A stretch of DNA of 64,000 nt from Parietichytrium sp. I65-24A (lineage: Eukaryota > Sar > Bigyra > Thraustochytrida > Thraustochytriidae), in the NCBI GenBank assembly GCA_012862575.1, contig BLSF01000051.1, forward strand, positions 62,001-126,000, read 5' to 3'. Position 1 is the stretch's first letter, and the number at the start of each line of letters is the position of its first letter. The translations under genes and the position numbers were made by a program. Of this stretch, positions 50,724 through 60,570 are shown piece by piece. A model generated the notes under the pieces. It ran no database searches, had not been told where the DNA came from, and worked only from the letters and a program-made list of their open reading frames with translations.

Positions 50724-52760
50724 CTAATTGCTATGCATGGCGCGACGGCTGTTGCTGCTGTTGTTGTTGTTGCCGTTGTTGGCACCGCTGCCTTGAGATG
50801 CCTGATTGCCTCGACCACCGCCAAAAGCACCTCTGCGAGGACCGCCGCCCTCGCCGCCGCGATTGCCGCCGCCGCCACCACCACGGCTACCGCTACCACC
50901 ACCTCCTCCACGCCGACCGCCGCCGCCGCCACCACCGCCGCGGGCGATTCTAATTTCGGTCGTGTCGCGCTTGAATCCCATCTTACCTGCTGTGCGAGCT
51001 TCGATCTCGGGCAGCTCTTTCAGCCCGATGATAGGGGCGTACGAGTTAGCCACTTGCACGAGTTCGGGGCGTTTCACTCCGAGCACAGAGGACTTGTTGA
51101 TGTAGAATCCAAGGTAGGTTATGTATGCACGCACTGCAGCTTGTTTCAAGTCGCTATCGGCTTCGACTCTGTCCAAAACTGCAAGCACAGTTGGCACTGG
51201 TAGCTTGGAGAGCCACTTGTCGCCGTCAATGTGGCTGATCGGAAGGTCACTGAGCACCTTGAGAAACTTGGTCTCGAAGGGGGCGAGCACGAGGACACCA
51301 TGGCCCATAGTTCCGGCGCGCGCAGTCCGACCAAGACGGTGAATGTACTGTTCGCGGTCCGAAATACCAACCTGGACAACGAGGCTGACGTTGTCGAAAT
51401 CCAGGCCGCGTGAAGTTACATCGCTGGAGAACATGATGAGGTTTTTGCCGTCTCGGAACTCCTGAACGACCTTGTCACGCTGCGCTTGCGTGCGACGACT
51501 GTGCATTTCTAGTACGCGGATCCCAAGCTTGTTGAAGAGCTTAGACATGAAAGCTACAATGCGAGCGGTGGGAAAGAAGCAGATGACCTTGTACCCAGCT
51601 TTGTTGTTGACTTGTTGGTGCTCGCGGAGGATGAGCGACAGCACTTCTATCTGCTTCTCCAGAGGAACAACCACAGCCTGCTGCACGACCTGGGCGTTGG
51701 TTTGTTCGGCTTCCTCTCCGACGCAGTCGATCACTAAAAAGTTTTTCTTGAAGGCGATAGAGGTAATATCCTTGAGCGTGGAAGGGTACGTTGCGCTGAA
51801 GAGCATGGTTTGCCGATCTGACGGAAGGAAAGAAAAAATCTTCTGAAGATCACGCTTGAAGCCCATGTCCAAGAGGCGGTCTGCTTCGTCTAACACGAGG
51901 GTCTGGAGCTGCCTGAAGCGTGCGGCGAACCCTTCGGTGGTGTCCAAGTGATCAATGAGGCGGCCAGGCGTGGCAATGAGGATGTCCACCTGGGACCTTA
52001 GTGAGCTGAGGTCCTTCTTCTTGCTCACCCCTCCAACAAGGCACACGGTTTGGATGCGGCGGTGTAAACTGCAAAGTTGGACGCACTCCTGCTGCACCTG
52101 GAACGCCAAGTCTCGAGTGGGCGCAATGACCAGGGAGTGTACCACGGACTCCCCGCCGGGGTTGTTGGCTTTGATGCTGGCGAGGTTCTCGACGATGGGA
52201 AGCAGGAACGCCACGGTCTTGCCGGTTCCAGTTTTGGCCTTGGCCAGCATGTCATTCCCTTCCAGTGCAGGCGGCAGAGCGGCCGCCTGGACTTTGGTCA
52301 TGCGCTCAAACTTGAGCACATTGAGGAGCGCGTCTCGCGTCTGCGGGGAGAGCGTGATGGACGAAAAATACTTGTCCGATAGCAAGGACTCCTTTTCGCC
52401 ACCTGCTCCTGCTGGGGCAGCGGACTTGGCCGCTGGCTGTCTCGGTGGACTAGCCTCCCAGCTCTGCGCCACTGCTCCGTCCTCGTCCATGGCCATCGGG
52501 GAATCGTTGTCATCCGCCTCGCGGCGATGCGATCCATCCTCCTCGTCGTGCATTGGCTGCGACTTCTGCTGCTGGTCCTTGCGCCTACGCTGGCTGCGGT
52601 ACCTGCCTCTGCCCCGGCCGCCGCCGCCGCCCTCGCCGCGCTCGAAGCTTTCGGACCGCGCAGCAGCCGACCCTCTCCCGCCTCGAGATCCCATGTTCCT
52701 GCCGCCGCGGGCCCTGCCGCCGCGCTGTTGTTGTTGCTGCTGCCCTGCGTTGCCTTCCAT
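50724..52760 (-). CDS. DEAD-box RNA helicase, MSS116 / plant RH25-26-31 type
   Basis: The ATG at 52760 opens 678 residues in one exon. The N-terminus is Gln/Arg/Gly-rich (RGGRARGGRNMGSRGGRG). The helicase core, ~125-490, has every motif: FERMTKVQAAALPPAL (Q), AKAKTGTGKT (I), PTRDLAFQ (Ia), TPGRLIDHL (Ib), DEAD (II), SAT (III), VICFFPTARI (IV), SSDVTSRGLDF (V) and HRLGRTARAG (VI). The region after the core (AVRAYITYLGFYINKSSVLG) matches the C-terminal extension of Mss116 and its plant relatives, which act as RNA chaperones in organelles or nucleoli. The tail is Gly-rich (about 605-665). No clear organelle-targeting peptide is visible, so location is open. An 18S/Has1-type helicase is a less likely alternative. 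Confidence 0.93.
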   Translation of the reverse strand: MEGNAGQQQQQQRGGRARGGRNMGSRGGRGSAAARSESFERGEGGGGGRGRGRYRSQRRRKDQQQKSQPMHDEEDGSHRREADDNDSPMAMDEDGAVAQSWEASPPRQPAAKSAAPAGAGGEKESLLSDKYFSSITLSPQTRDALLNVLKFERMTKVQAAALPPALEGNDMLAKAKTGTGKTVAFLLPIVENLASIKANNPGGESVVHSLVIAPTRDLAFQVQQECVQLCSLHRRIQTVCLVGGVSKKKDLSSLRSQVDILIATPGRLIDHLDTTEGFAARFRQLQTLVLDEADRLLDMGFKRDLQKIFSFLPSDRQTMLFSATYPSTLKDITSIAFKKNFLVIDCVGEEAEQTNAQVVQQAVVVPLEKQIEVLSLILREHQQVNNKAGYKVICFFPTARIVAFMSKLFNKLGIRVLEMHSRRTQAQRDKVVQEFRDGKNLIMFSSDVTSRGLDFDNVSLVVQVGISDREQYIHRLGRTARAGTMGHGVLVLAPFETKFLKVLSDLPISHIDGDKWLSKLPVPTVLAVLDRVEADSDLKQAAVRAYITYLGFYINKSSVLGVKRPELVQVANSYAPIIGLKELPEIEARTAGKMGFKRDTTEIRIARGGGGGGGGRRGGGGGSGSRGGGGGGNRGGEGGGPRRGAFGGGRGNQASQGSGANNGNNNNSSNSRRAMHSN

Positions 52761-53383
52761 TCTAGCTGAGTTTAAGATCCTCGATGCAGCGCTCTCGATT
52801 TAGTAAACTACGTCCTCGACTCGTTGCCCTTCGCCTGTTCGAGTGGGTGGATGAGATGATGAGATGTTAGATGGTCCTGACGAACCCGTGGAGCTCCCAC
52901 TGCCGCGCGGACCCTCGCGCTCGGCAGCTTCTTCTCTGGTCGCGCGTGTGCCGTGCGTTTCCGCGCTCGATGGAAGAACGCAATCAAGACCTTGGGCCAG
53001 GCGAGATTTCTAGCTCTAGCTCGCAAGCGAGGCGGTCGGTCGGTCGGTCGCTCAATTAGATCGATCGATCGACTGCGCAAGCGCAAGCTGGGACACGAGC
53101 GGCTGGGAGGGTCTGCCAGCCACTCGCTCCTTTGGCGCGCGTATGCTCTGCTCTGTGCGCGCCGACTGCGCACCACTAAGAGAGAAAGAGAAAGAGGGCG
53201 TTATCAAGTGTACTCGGCGGCACTCGGTGTACGTGCGGATGAATGAACGAATGAATGAATGAATGCCGTCAACCAACTCCGAGAGTGTGATGGTTGCTGT
53301 CGCTGTTCCTGCTGTCGTTCTCGCGGGGTAGGCACCATGTACGTCCACATGGGCATATGCGCATATGGCATATAGTCTAAATG

Positions 53384-53405
53384 GAGAGAGAGAGAGGGAG
53401 AGAGA
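53384..53405. repeat. GA tract upstream of the helicase gene
   Basis: A purine run, CT in the gene's sense, about 625 bases before the helicase ATG. Confidence 0.85.
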
Positions 53406-54086
53406 TATCTACCGTGAGATAGGAGACGCCGAGGGAGGCGGTGGCTCATAGATGCGCTGATAGGCCGCCGCGTAGCCAGCGGCCAGCGCTCAGTGGCGGG
53501 CAGGCAGCTGGAGTGTCTGGAGAGACTGAAGTGTCTGAATGGATGCGGCTGTTGGGAGGGAGGCTGGCGCTAAGATGCTGAGGAAAGAAATCTGTCGAAT
53601 TATTCTGTTTTGTTTTGTTGGCTCAGATGGCTCAGATATGCTCAGATATGCTCAGATAACCAAGACGCAAGAAAGGAAGGAAAGAAGGAAAAGAAAGAAG
53701 GAAAGAAGCAGCTCACCCACTCACTCCTCCAAGGCTCTGAGGGGAGAAAAACGCATATCACAGCATGCGTGCGGTTTGAGGTGGCCCGGGGCTGTGTTGC
53801 CTGTGTGAAAATGATTATGTCTCCGAACTCTCAGCGTTAAGTTATAGCTTCTTCTTCATCTTCTTCTCCCTTTTGTTCTCTCTCGTGCGTGCGTGTGTGT
53901 TGTAGGCTGGTGCTCTCTGTGCGTCTGAGTTGTGGCATTCATGTCACGACACTTTTTAGCGTGTTCCTATCTGAGTTTTTGAATCAATTGACAGCGATAT
54001 GCTTTTCGAATGTGTTTTCTGATGGTGAAGTAGTTTTGATTTTCGATTTTTGAGCTGACTGATCCATCTGGCTGTGACAGTCCATC

Positions 54087-54113
54087 CATCTATCTATCTA
54101 TCTATCTATCTAT
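54087..54113 (+). repeat. (TCTA)n microsatellite
   Basis: About six tandem TCTA units with degenerate flanking units (CCATCCATC to the left, CAGTCTATC to the right). Confidence 0.85.
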
Positions 54114-57100
54114 CAGTCTATCTACATTCTGAGATAGATGTCAAAATTCAAAGGATTGAGAGAGAAACGGAAGGACGAAGGGGACTGAACGGCAGAGGCA
54201 GTGTGCGTAAGGAATGAATACCCAAAGAGGGGGAAGAGAGAAGATTAACCAATTAATTAAGGAGAAAGAAAAAAAGAGAGGAAACTGTTGTTCTCACTGT
54301 CACTCCAAACTGGAATCGATCGATGTATATAGAATTTAGAAAAAATAAGTTTCAATCCAATGAATCCAATGGAAAGGTAGAGCGAGTAATGAGGGTACTG
54401 AGTACCATAACCACCACATCCGCCTGCGGAGAAAACGTGGTGAGGATGACCCGCACATAGGGCTGTCTCAGTTCCTTACGCCTACAAACCAAAACCAACG
54501 GTGGAGGGAGAGAGGATGATTAGTGAGACAATCGGATGAAGGGTGGAAGTGGAGAGAAGGAGGGGAGTAAAGAAAGAAGGAAGGAAGGAAGGAAAGACGA
54601 GGGAGGGGATGGAGGGGTGCAGAGATTGAAAGCGAGTCTCCCAGAGACTTTTTCCGAGTTCGAACGATTCGAACGTGTCTAAATTCTGCTCGGATGATAG
54701 TCAAAAACTTGTGCGAAATTTTCAACAAATTGTTTGATGGTACCGGTATTAGTAATCGAACCCGAGTACTGATACAAAACAGCCAGTACCGACAAATAGC
54801 AAGCACCCTGCGGCCTTTCTAAGCTAACCATTTTTCCCATTTTTTTCCCTTCTCCTACGTTCTTTCCTCCTTCTTTCTTTTTCGGTCGTAAGAAACCATA
54901 CCCCTAGCTAGAGAGATCGGCATAGCTGCCAGCTGAGGGCTGAGACATCTAACAGTAAATTCTAAATTTAGAAAGATGAAAGGCGGCTGTCGCTCAGGTG
55001 TGCAACGCATACCAGGACACGGGCATGTTGCACTAGCGAAACCCTTGTCGAAAGTCGCGCAATTTGCGCAACATGAAACATGAAACTCAGGAATCTCAGG
55101 AAACATTGATTGAAAACGCAGAGTGTAGAGCACGATTTGGTTTGGAATTGGCAGAGGCAAACGGAAAATTTCGCAGCAGAATTCTTCTTTTTTTTAGTGT
55201 TAATCAATCAAATCATGTCGGCCATCCTGAAACTCGACGCCTCAAATCAAATACCGGTATCAAATATCTTCGGTACTCAAGTTGTGTTCGCATCGGTGGG
55301 TGAGGGTTGCAGGTTGGTAAGCCTCCAACTATCAGCGTGTTCATTCTAACTGTGGATGCTGATTCGTTTGTTCGTGCGATGCCGCGAACTTGAGCCATTC
55401 TTGAACTGACTAAACTGACTGCGATCGTCGAGAGCCTTGAGATCGGAGAGGGGAAAGCGTGGTTCTAACGAGCTGCAGAAGCGCCTTCCATCTTGTCGTC
55501 AGGTGACGGTCACAGCCATTCAAGCGCGTCTGCCCGGTCCCAGATCATCCAGCCTATAGACTTTGCAAGCTGAGCTGAGCGTTGCTTGCTTCCATCCAAC
55601 GTTGGAGAAAAGAACAATCAGCCTTTTTCAACACACTGCACGAGTATGACTTCATTCAGAGGCTATCTATCCTTAATCAGATTGGTCCTTCGATCAGCGA
55701 CGGGATTTATCCAAGTTCTTTGCCTGACAGAGATTTGATGCTTTGATTCATAAACTTCCTTTCCTATCATCAAAACTTACTGTTAGTTGCCATCGTATTC
55801 CATCACGGTCTACCGAGACATCGTGAGACTCCACAGTCACTGCAGTGTGAGACTTACGGGACTCGGCGCCTCACTAGAATTGAAACTCACAGTCAAGGAC
55901 TCTCACTGTCAGTGCTGTCAGCAAAATTATGACAGAGCATAACCACTCGGCGGATACAGTAGTTGCAGTGCGATGAGGAATTTCGGGCAGTGAATCTCAT
56001 AGCTGGAGACGTTGGAGACGTTGAGCAATGTGGTTCTCACGGCAAGAGCCGCTCGACTTTCGACGCTGGTTGGAAACGCCAAGACAAGCGCTGCAAATGA
56101 ACTCCCAGTCCTGCCCATTCTATTTCTCTCCATCATCCACTACAGTACTCAGTACTAAGTCCCTAGTGCTCACAGTGAGCACTGTACAGCGAGCGCTCTA
56201 CTCTCCTAAAAAATGGACTAAGGAGAGAGAAGGGAGAAGGGAGAGCTGCTTTCGTCGCCGTGCTAGAAGTCAACACCACGATCCTACTTGCCTTCTCTGC
56301 CTCCTGTCCACGAATGCGAACGCTGGTCTTCCTGACTGTGAGCGTGTCCAGAGTATACAGTAACTCGGAATTCTCTGTGACGAAGAAGGAGGTATGCTGT
56401 GCTGCTAGTATTTTGCTCCATTCCGAGTGATCTATACATCAACAAGGTGCTTGGTATGCTACCGTCCACGCTGTCGAGATCCATTGACGGTTTCCAAAAT
56501 AATAATCCAAACGAATTCTTTCTTGTTGAAAGTAAGATTGATTAACTGGCCCACATAGTACTGAGTACTCAGTAACGTAGCTCACCAAGGAGGTTGCGTA
56601 AAGCTTAGCAAGAATTTGAGTTCTTCCACCAGGTCCAGGTGATTTGATTCTTGATTGCTCAACACGAGTTCACTGTGTGAATCATTGTCCAGTTGCAACT
56701 CGGAGCCCCCTCTCGATTTGCCGCGCAGCTCTCAGGCTTGAGTCCACCTTCATGACTCTTCGCGGCACATACAAAAATTTGCTAGTCCACGCAGTCCAGT
56801 CACAAGTTTCAAGGACGAGCGCCGTGGCTGAGGCGTGCGTGCGATTATCCCACACCTTCCTCTTTCCTTCGTTCTTTCTTGCCCGTCCCCCTTCGGCGCA
56901 TCAGAAGACTGCTAGTAGTAGATGAATGAAAAACAGGTGTGGATTCGCTGGCCGTTTTCTGTGTCAGAATGTTCAACTGCTACAATGCTCTCGGAAATGG
57001 TAGAGGAGGAAGAGAAGGAGCACTCGCAGTACTCGCAGTGCTCGCACTCGTTCCCAGTACTGAGTACCGCTACTGACAGAGTGCAGAGTGAGAACAAGAA

Positions 57101-57669
57101 ACTTCCTCTTGGCGACGCCTGCTGTGGAACGAGGCTGTGCAGAAGAATTTAGAATTCAGAACTCACAGTCAGTTAGAGCTCGGAGTCATGGGTGTTGACT
57201 CGGCTCTGAGAGTGCAAGAGCGTGAGAGTGTGACAGTGTGGCCTGCTCGGGTTCTCAAAGTCAACTTCTTGACCGAATTCTTCAGCTCAGAATCAGGACA
57301 GGTGCTCCTCCAGTTTTTTCAACGCCTGCTCAGCCTGAGGCCGCTCGCGCGACCCGGTACTGACTATGAGTACTGATATATTCGCATGTCGGTCCGTGTT
57401 TACATTTCATTGAACAAAATTCTTTGGGTTATGCTGATACTGGATTCTGGCTATCCTGGCGCAGTGGTTTCCAAGAAGGAAAGATTCGGTGAAATCGTTT
57501 CATAGTATTCAGGGTATTCAGGGGCTCCGAATGTACTGGGTGGGAGGATTCGCGTATAATAGCCAAGTTCGTCGCTAACAAGTCAACATTTCCAAGTACG
57601 ACACAGCAGACCTTAGCTTGTTGAAATGAATGGAAAGTTCACTTTTCTACCGGGGACTTACCGAAAGAA

Positions 57670-57712
57670 TCAAAAGTTATCAAAAGTTAGCAAAAGTTAG
57701 CAAAAGTTTGAA
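57670..57712 (+). repeat. TCAAAAGTTA/GCAAAAGTTA tandem repeat
   Basis: Four imperfect units of about ten bases. Confidence 0.85.
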
Positions 57713-57913
57713 AGAGACATGCATTGCGTGTCGCGTTTGGAATTGGAAGTCAAGGATTGGACATTCTGAATTTGGAATTCGATTATCAACTTGTTACTGA
57801 AGGAAAGGAGCACTGTGCTGCAATTTGAGTCTTTGTCATCTCATCGCGCACAAACCTACCGCCGGCAAGATTGAGGAATTTAACAATCTGAACTGGAAAG
57901 CAACCTGAGGTCG

Positions 57914-57947
<34 letters not shown>
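57914..57947 (+). repeat. (CT)n tract
   Basis: A CTCT run of about 34 bases with one TT interruption. Confidence 0.9.
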
Positions 57948-60570
57948 GGGGGATATCCATCTATCTGTGTCCCTCCAACTTGTCCTTCTCTCCCCACCCG
58001 CCAGTTCCGCGAATTGACTTTGTTTGAGTTGATCGAAACATCATCATGATCGACTGGACCTCCCAGAGTCACAGTCGCATCTGCAAACAAACACACCAAA
58101 AAGACTTGTCTGGCGTGTACTAAATACTGAGTGCTCAGTACTCGAGCAAGGCAACCAGGTCGTGCTTCTTGCATGGGACGTAACAAGTAACTTCGCTTAC
58201 CCTTGGTCGATCAACGGCCTAGAAAAAGTAGGGATGGCGAACGTGTTTGGTTTGACTCTGACTCTCAGGAAGTGAACTTTTATTTTGTCGTGGGGGATGT
58301 AAAGATTTAGAAGAACACCTGCCCTAGGTCCGTGTTGCTCGCCCCAACCTGATAAAGCTCAACTTGACTTGGCTTCTATCATTTTAATCATAAATTTTGA
58401 GTCTGAGCCTCCCCCAATTTGGCGCTGTCAGGCTTCGTTAGTTGCTGGAAGAAGTACGCGTGAAGCTGATCCCGCGCTAAGATTCATCTCTGCTGAAGTG
58501 AACAGTTTCTCCTATTGCAAAAGGCACAATCGCGTACAGGACCCGGGGTGACTGACGCACATTTGATCGATTTCAACGACTGCGAGTTCCATGATCAAGA
58601 GATGGTTTGTTTTCTTCGGGGTGTTGCTTAGTTTCATTCCGTCGTCTGGAGGGTTTTCAATAGTCTCGATCATGATGGACTCGACGGGCGAAGCTTCGTT
58701 CCGATCAACGAAAGAGGCGGAGCGATCTGTCAAGTAACCAAGGCTTAGAGAGAGAGCAAATAAATTTGCCGTGAGGGATCGGGAAATCGTACATTTTACA
58801 AAGTTTCCCCAAAGAAGATGGGAAGGTTAAGCACCATTTTTTTCTCACCCGACTTCACTCGACATCCTTCGCGCCTCTCTCAAACCTTCTTTTTTTATTT
58901 CTGTAAATTTTTAGTAGCTAGCTTGTACTGGCGAGAGCGACTTGCAGTCTGTGTCGACTGGCAATGAGTTGTTTTGTTTTTGTGTTCGCGTTGCACGGGC
59001 CAGGTAGACCCAAGTAGAGAAAGTTGACCTCAATTCTGGAGTCCCCATCACCTTCCACATCGTCCACAGAGTCCACGGTTTTGATTCGCGTTCAAGAGCT
59101 GTAACGTTGTGTGTCCGCTCTCACAGAAAATATATAAGTTCGGAAAACTCTGTCTTGACAGCCCAGGGAAAACTTTGGACGGCGGTGGTGAGTTTTCTGT
59201 TCTACTGAATTCTGTAAAGTAAGAACCCTCGACAGAGTTGAAGTCTTTTGACAGTGAATCACTCTAATTCTAAATTTTGATCTGATGCTTCGCCATACTT
59301 CGACACTGCTTCGACAGTGAACGACCGACAGTGAACGACCACGGAGGAGTCACATCAGTCGTCATTCGTTTGTCGGCAGTCACCAACGATCGCAACGGAG
59401 CTCTGCGACCTGAACGACCTTGAGCTGCGATCCTAAGAAAAGGCATCAGTAAGGAGGAGAGTGGAGAGGAAAGGAAAGGAAAAGATTGAGTGCAGGAGTT
59501 GGAGTGGGAGAGATGCGTTCTCTCAGAGTCCACCCACGCTTTCACATGCCTTTCAATCAATCAATTGTGCAAAAGAAACCAAATCAACAAACAAAACAAA
59601 ACACGACAAACAGTTGTGGTTGTACGAGTCCCGAAACAAGGTGGTAAAAAGTTGGAGAGGCACCAAGCTGACGTCAGCTCCCCCTCCCCACCCACAGTTT
59701 CTACACCTCCGCCCACTGCACATACTATAAGTGCAGCTGTCAATTCCGACTTGTAGGGGAGGCGCTTGGTGCGAATCTTTCTCTCATACCGATCGACCAG
59801 CTGCTCGGCTACGACTAGTTTCTCCTCCTGGCACGAGTCTTGACATATTGACCAAGCCTGTAGTATGTCGTCATCGGCACTTTCACAGAAGACTTCGCGC
59901 AGGTGTGCGGAGCCTCGGACACCTCGTGTCGTACTGATACGAGTATTGACGGTTTTGCCACTACTCTTGACCGCCCTCTATAAACTCTAACCCTCCTCAT
60001 AAGAGCTCATACAACTTGAGGGCTTTTCCCTTCACCTGGGGTTTTGTATTACAGGACCGCGATGCTTGCTCTGCCTTTAGTTTACCAGTAGGTAGCCTTG
60101 ATCCAAAAAGATACTGTGAATGCAAGGAGTAAGCCTGCCGTTGATGGCGCTATACCCGCGAAATGGATGTTTTCACTGACATCCACAATTTGCCTACGGG
60201 CTTGCACATGTCGGCTGCGCCACTTGTGCTCGCAGAACAGTTTCTCACGAGTGAAAACATTGCTTAAAGATTTTCTCTATAGATAAATTTTTAAGAATTA
60301 AGCAAATTTCCATTACACGGAGGACTCTCAAGCTCGAAGAAGACCGAGTTTAGGCACATGTCAGTCAAATTTTCAATGAAGTTTTCAAAACAAGTAAGTT
60401 TTGACACGCATTGATCAATTTTGATTTTGATTGATTTCACTGGTCATGTTCTGTTCAGTGACCTCTGTTCAGTGTTCTGGTTGAACAATAATTAATTAAA
60501 AAAGTAAATGGAATAGGAAAGTCGCTCGCTTGCTTCGACGATGGAGAAGAGCTTGTGGGCGAGGGGCCGC

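Larger units (their letters stand above)
52761..60570. other. Longest gene-free stretch, 7.8 kb
   Basis: I found no coding frame with family features, no splice-linked exons and no tRNA or rRNA. It holds the helicase promoter, GAATGAATG (53236-53264), a GA tract (53384-53405), GCTCAGAT repeats (53621-53658), AAGG runs (53675-53710), a TCTA run (54087-54113), AAAAGTTA repeats (57670-57712), a CT tract (57914-57947) and several TACTGAGTACT-like motifs at 54394-58143. Confidence 0.5.

Noticed and set aside
50733-52803. Ala/Pro/Leu-rich plus-strand frames opposite the helicase gene
   Set aside because: They result from Gly/Arg-rich codons on the coding strand, and the helicase motifs are all on the minus strand.
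52761-60570. Search for tRNA, 5S rRNA and spliceosomal RNA genes in the gene-free stretch
   Set aside because: No T-loop plus D-loop box pairs with a matching acceptor stem, and no recognisable snRNA motif, were seen by eye. A covariance-model search would be decisive.
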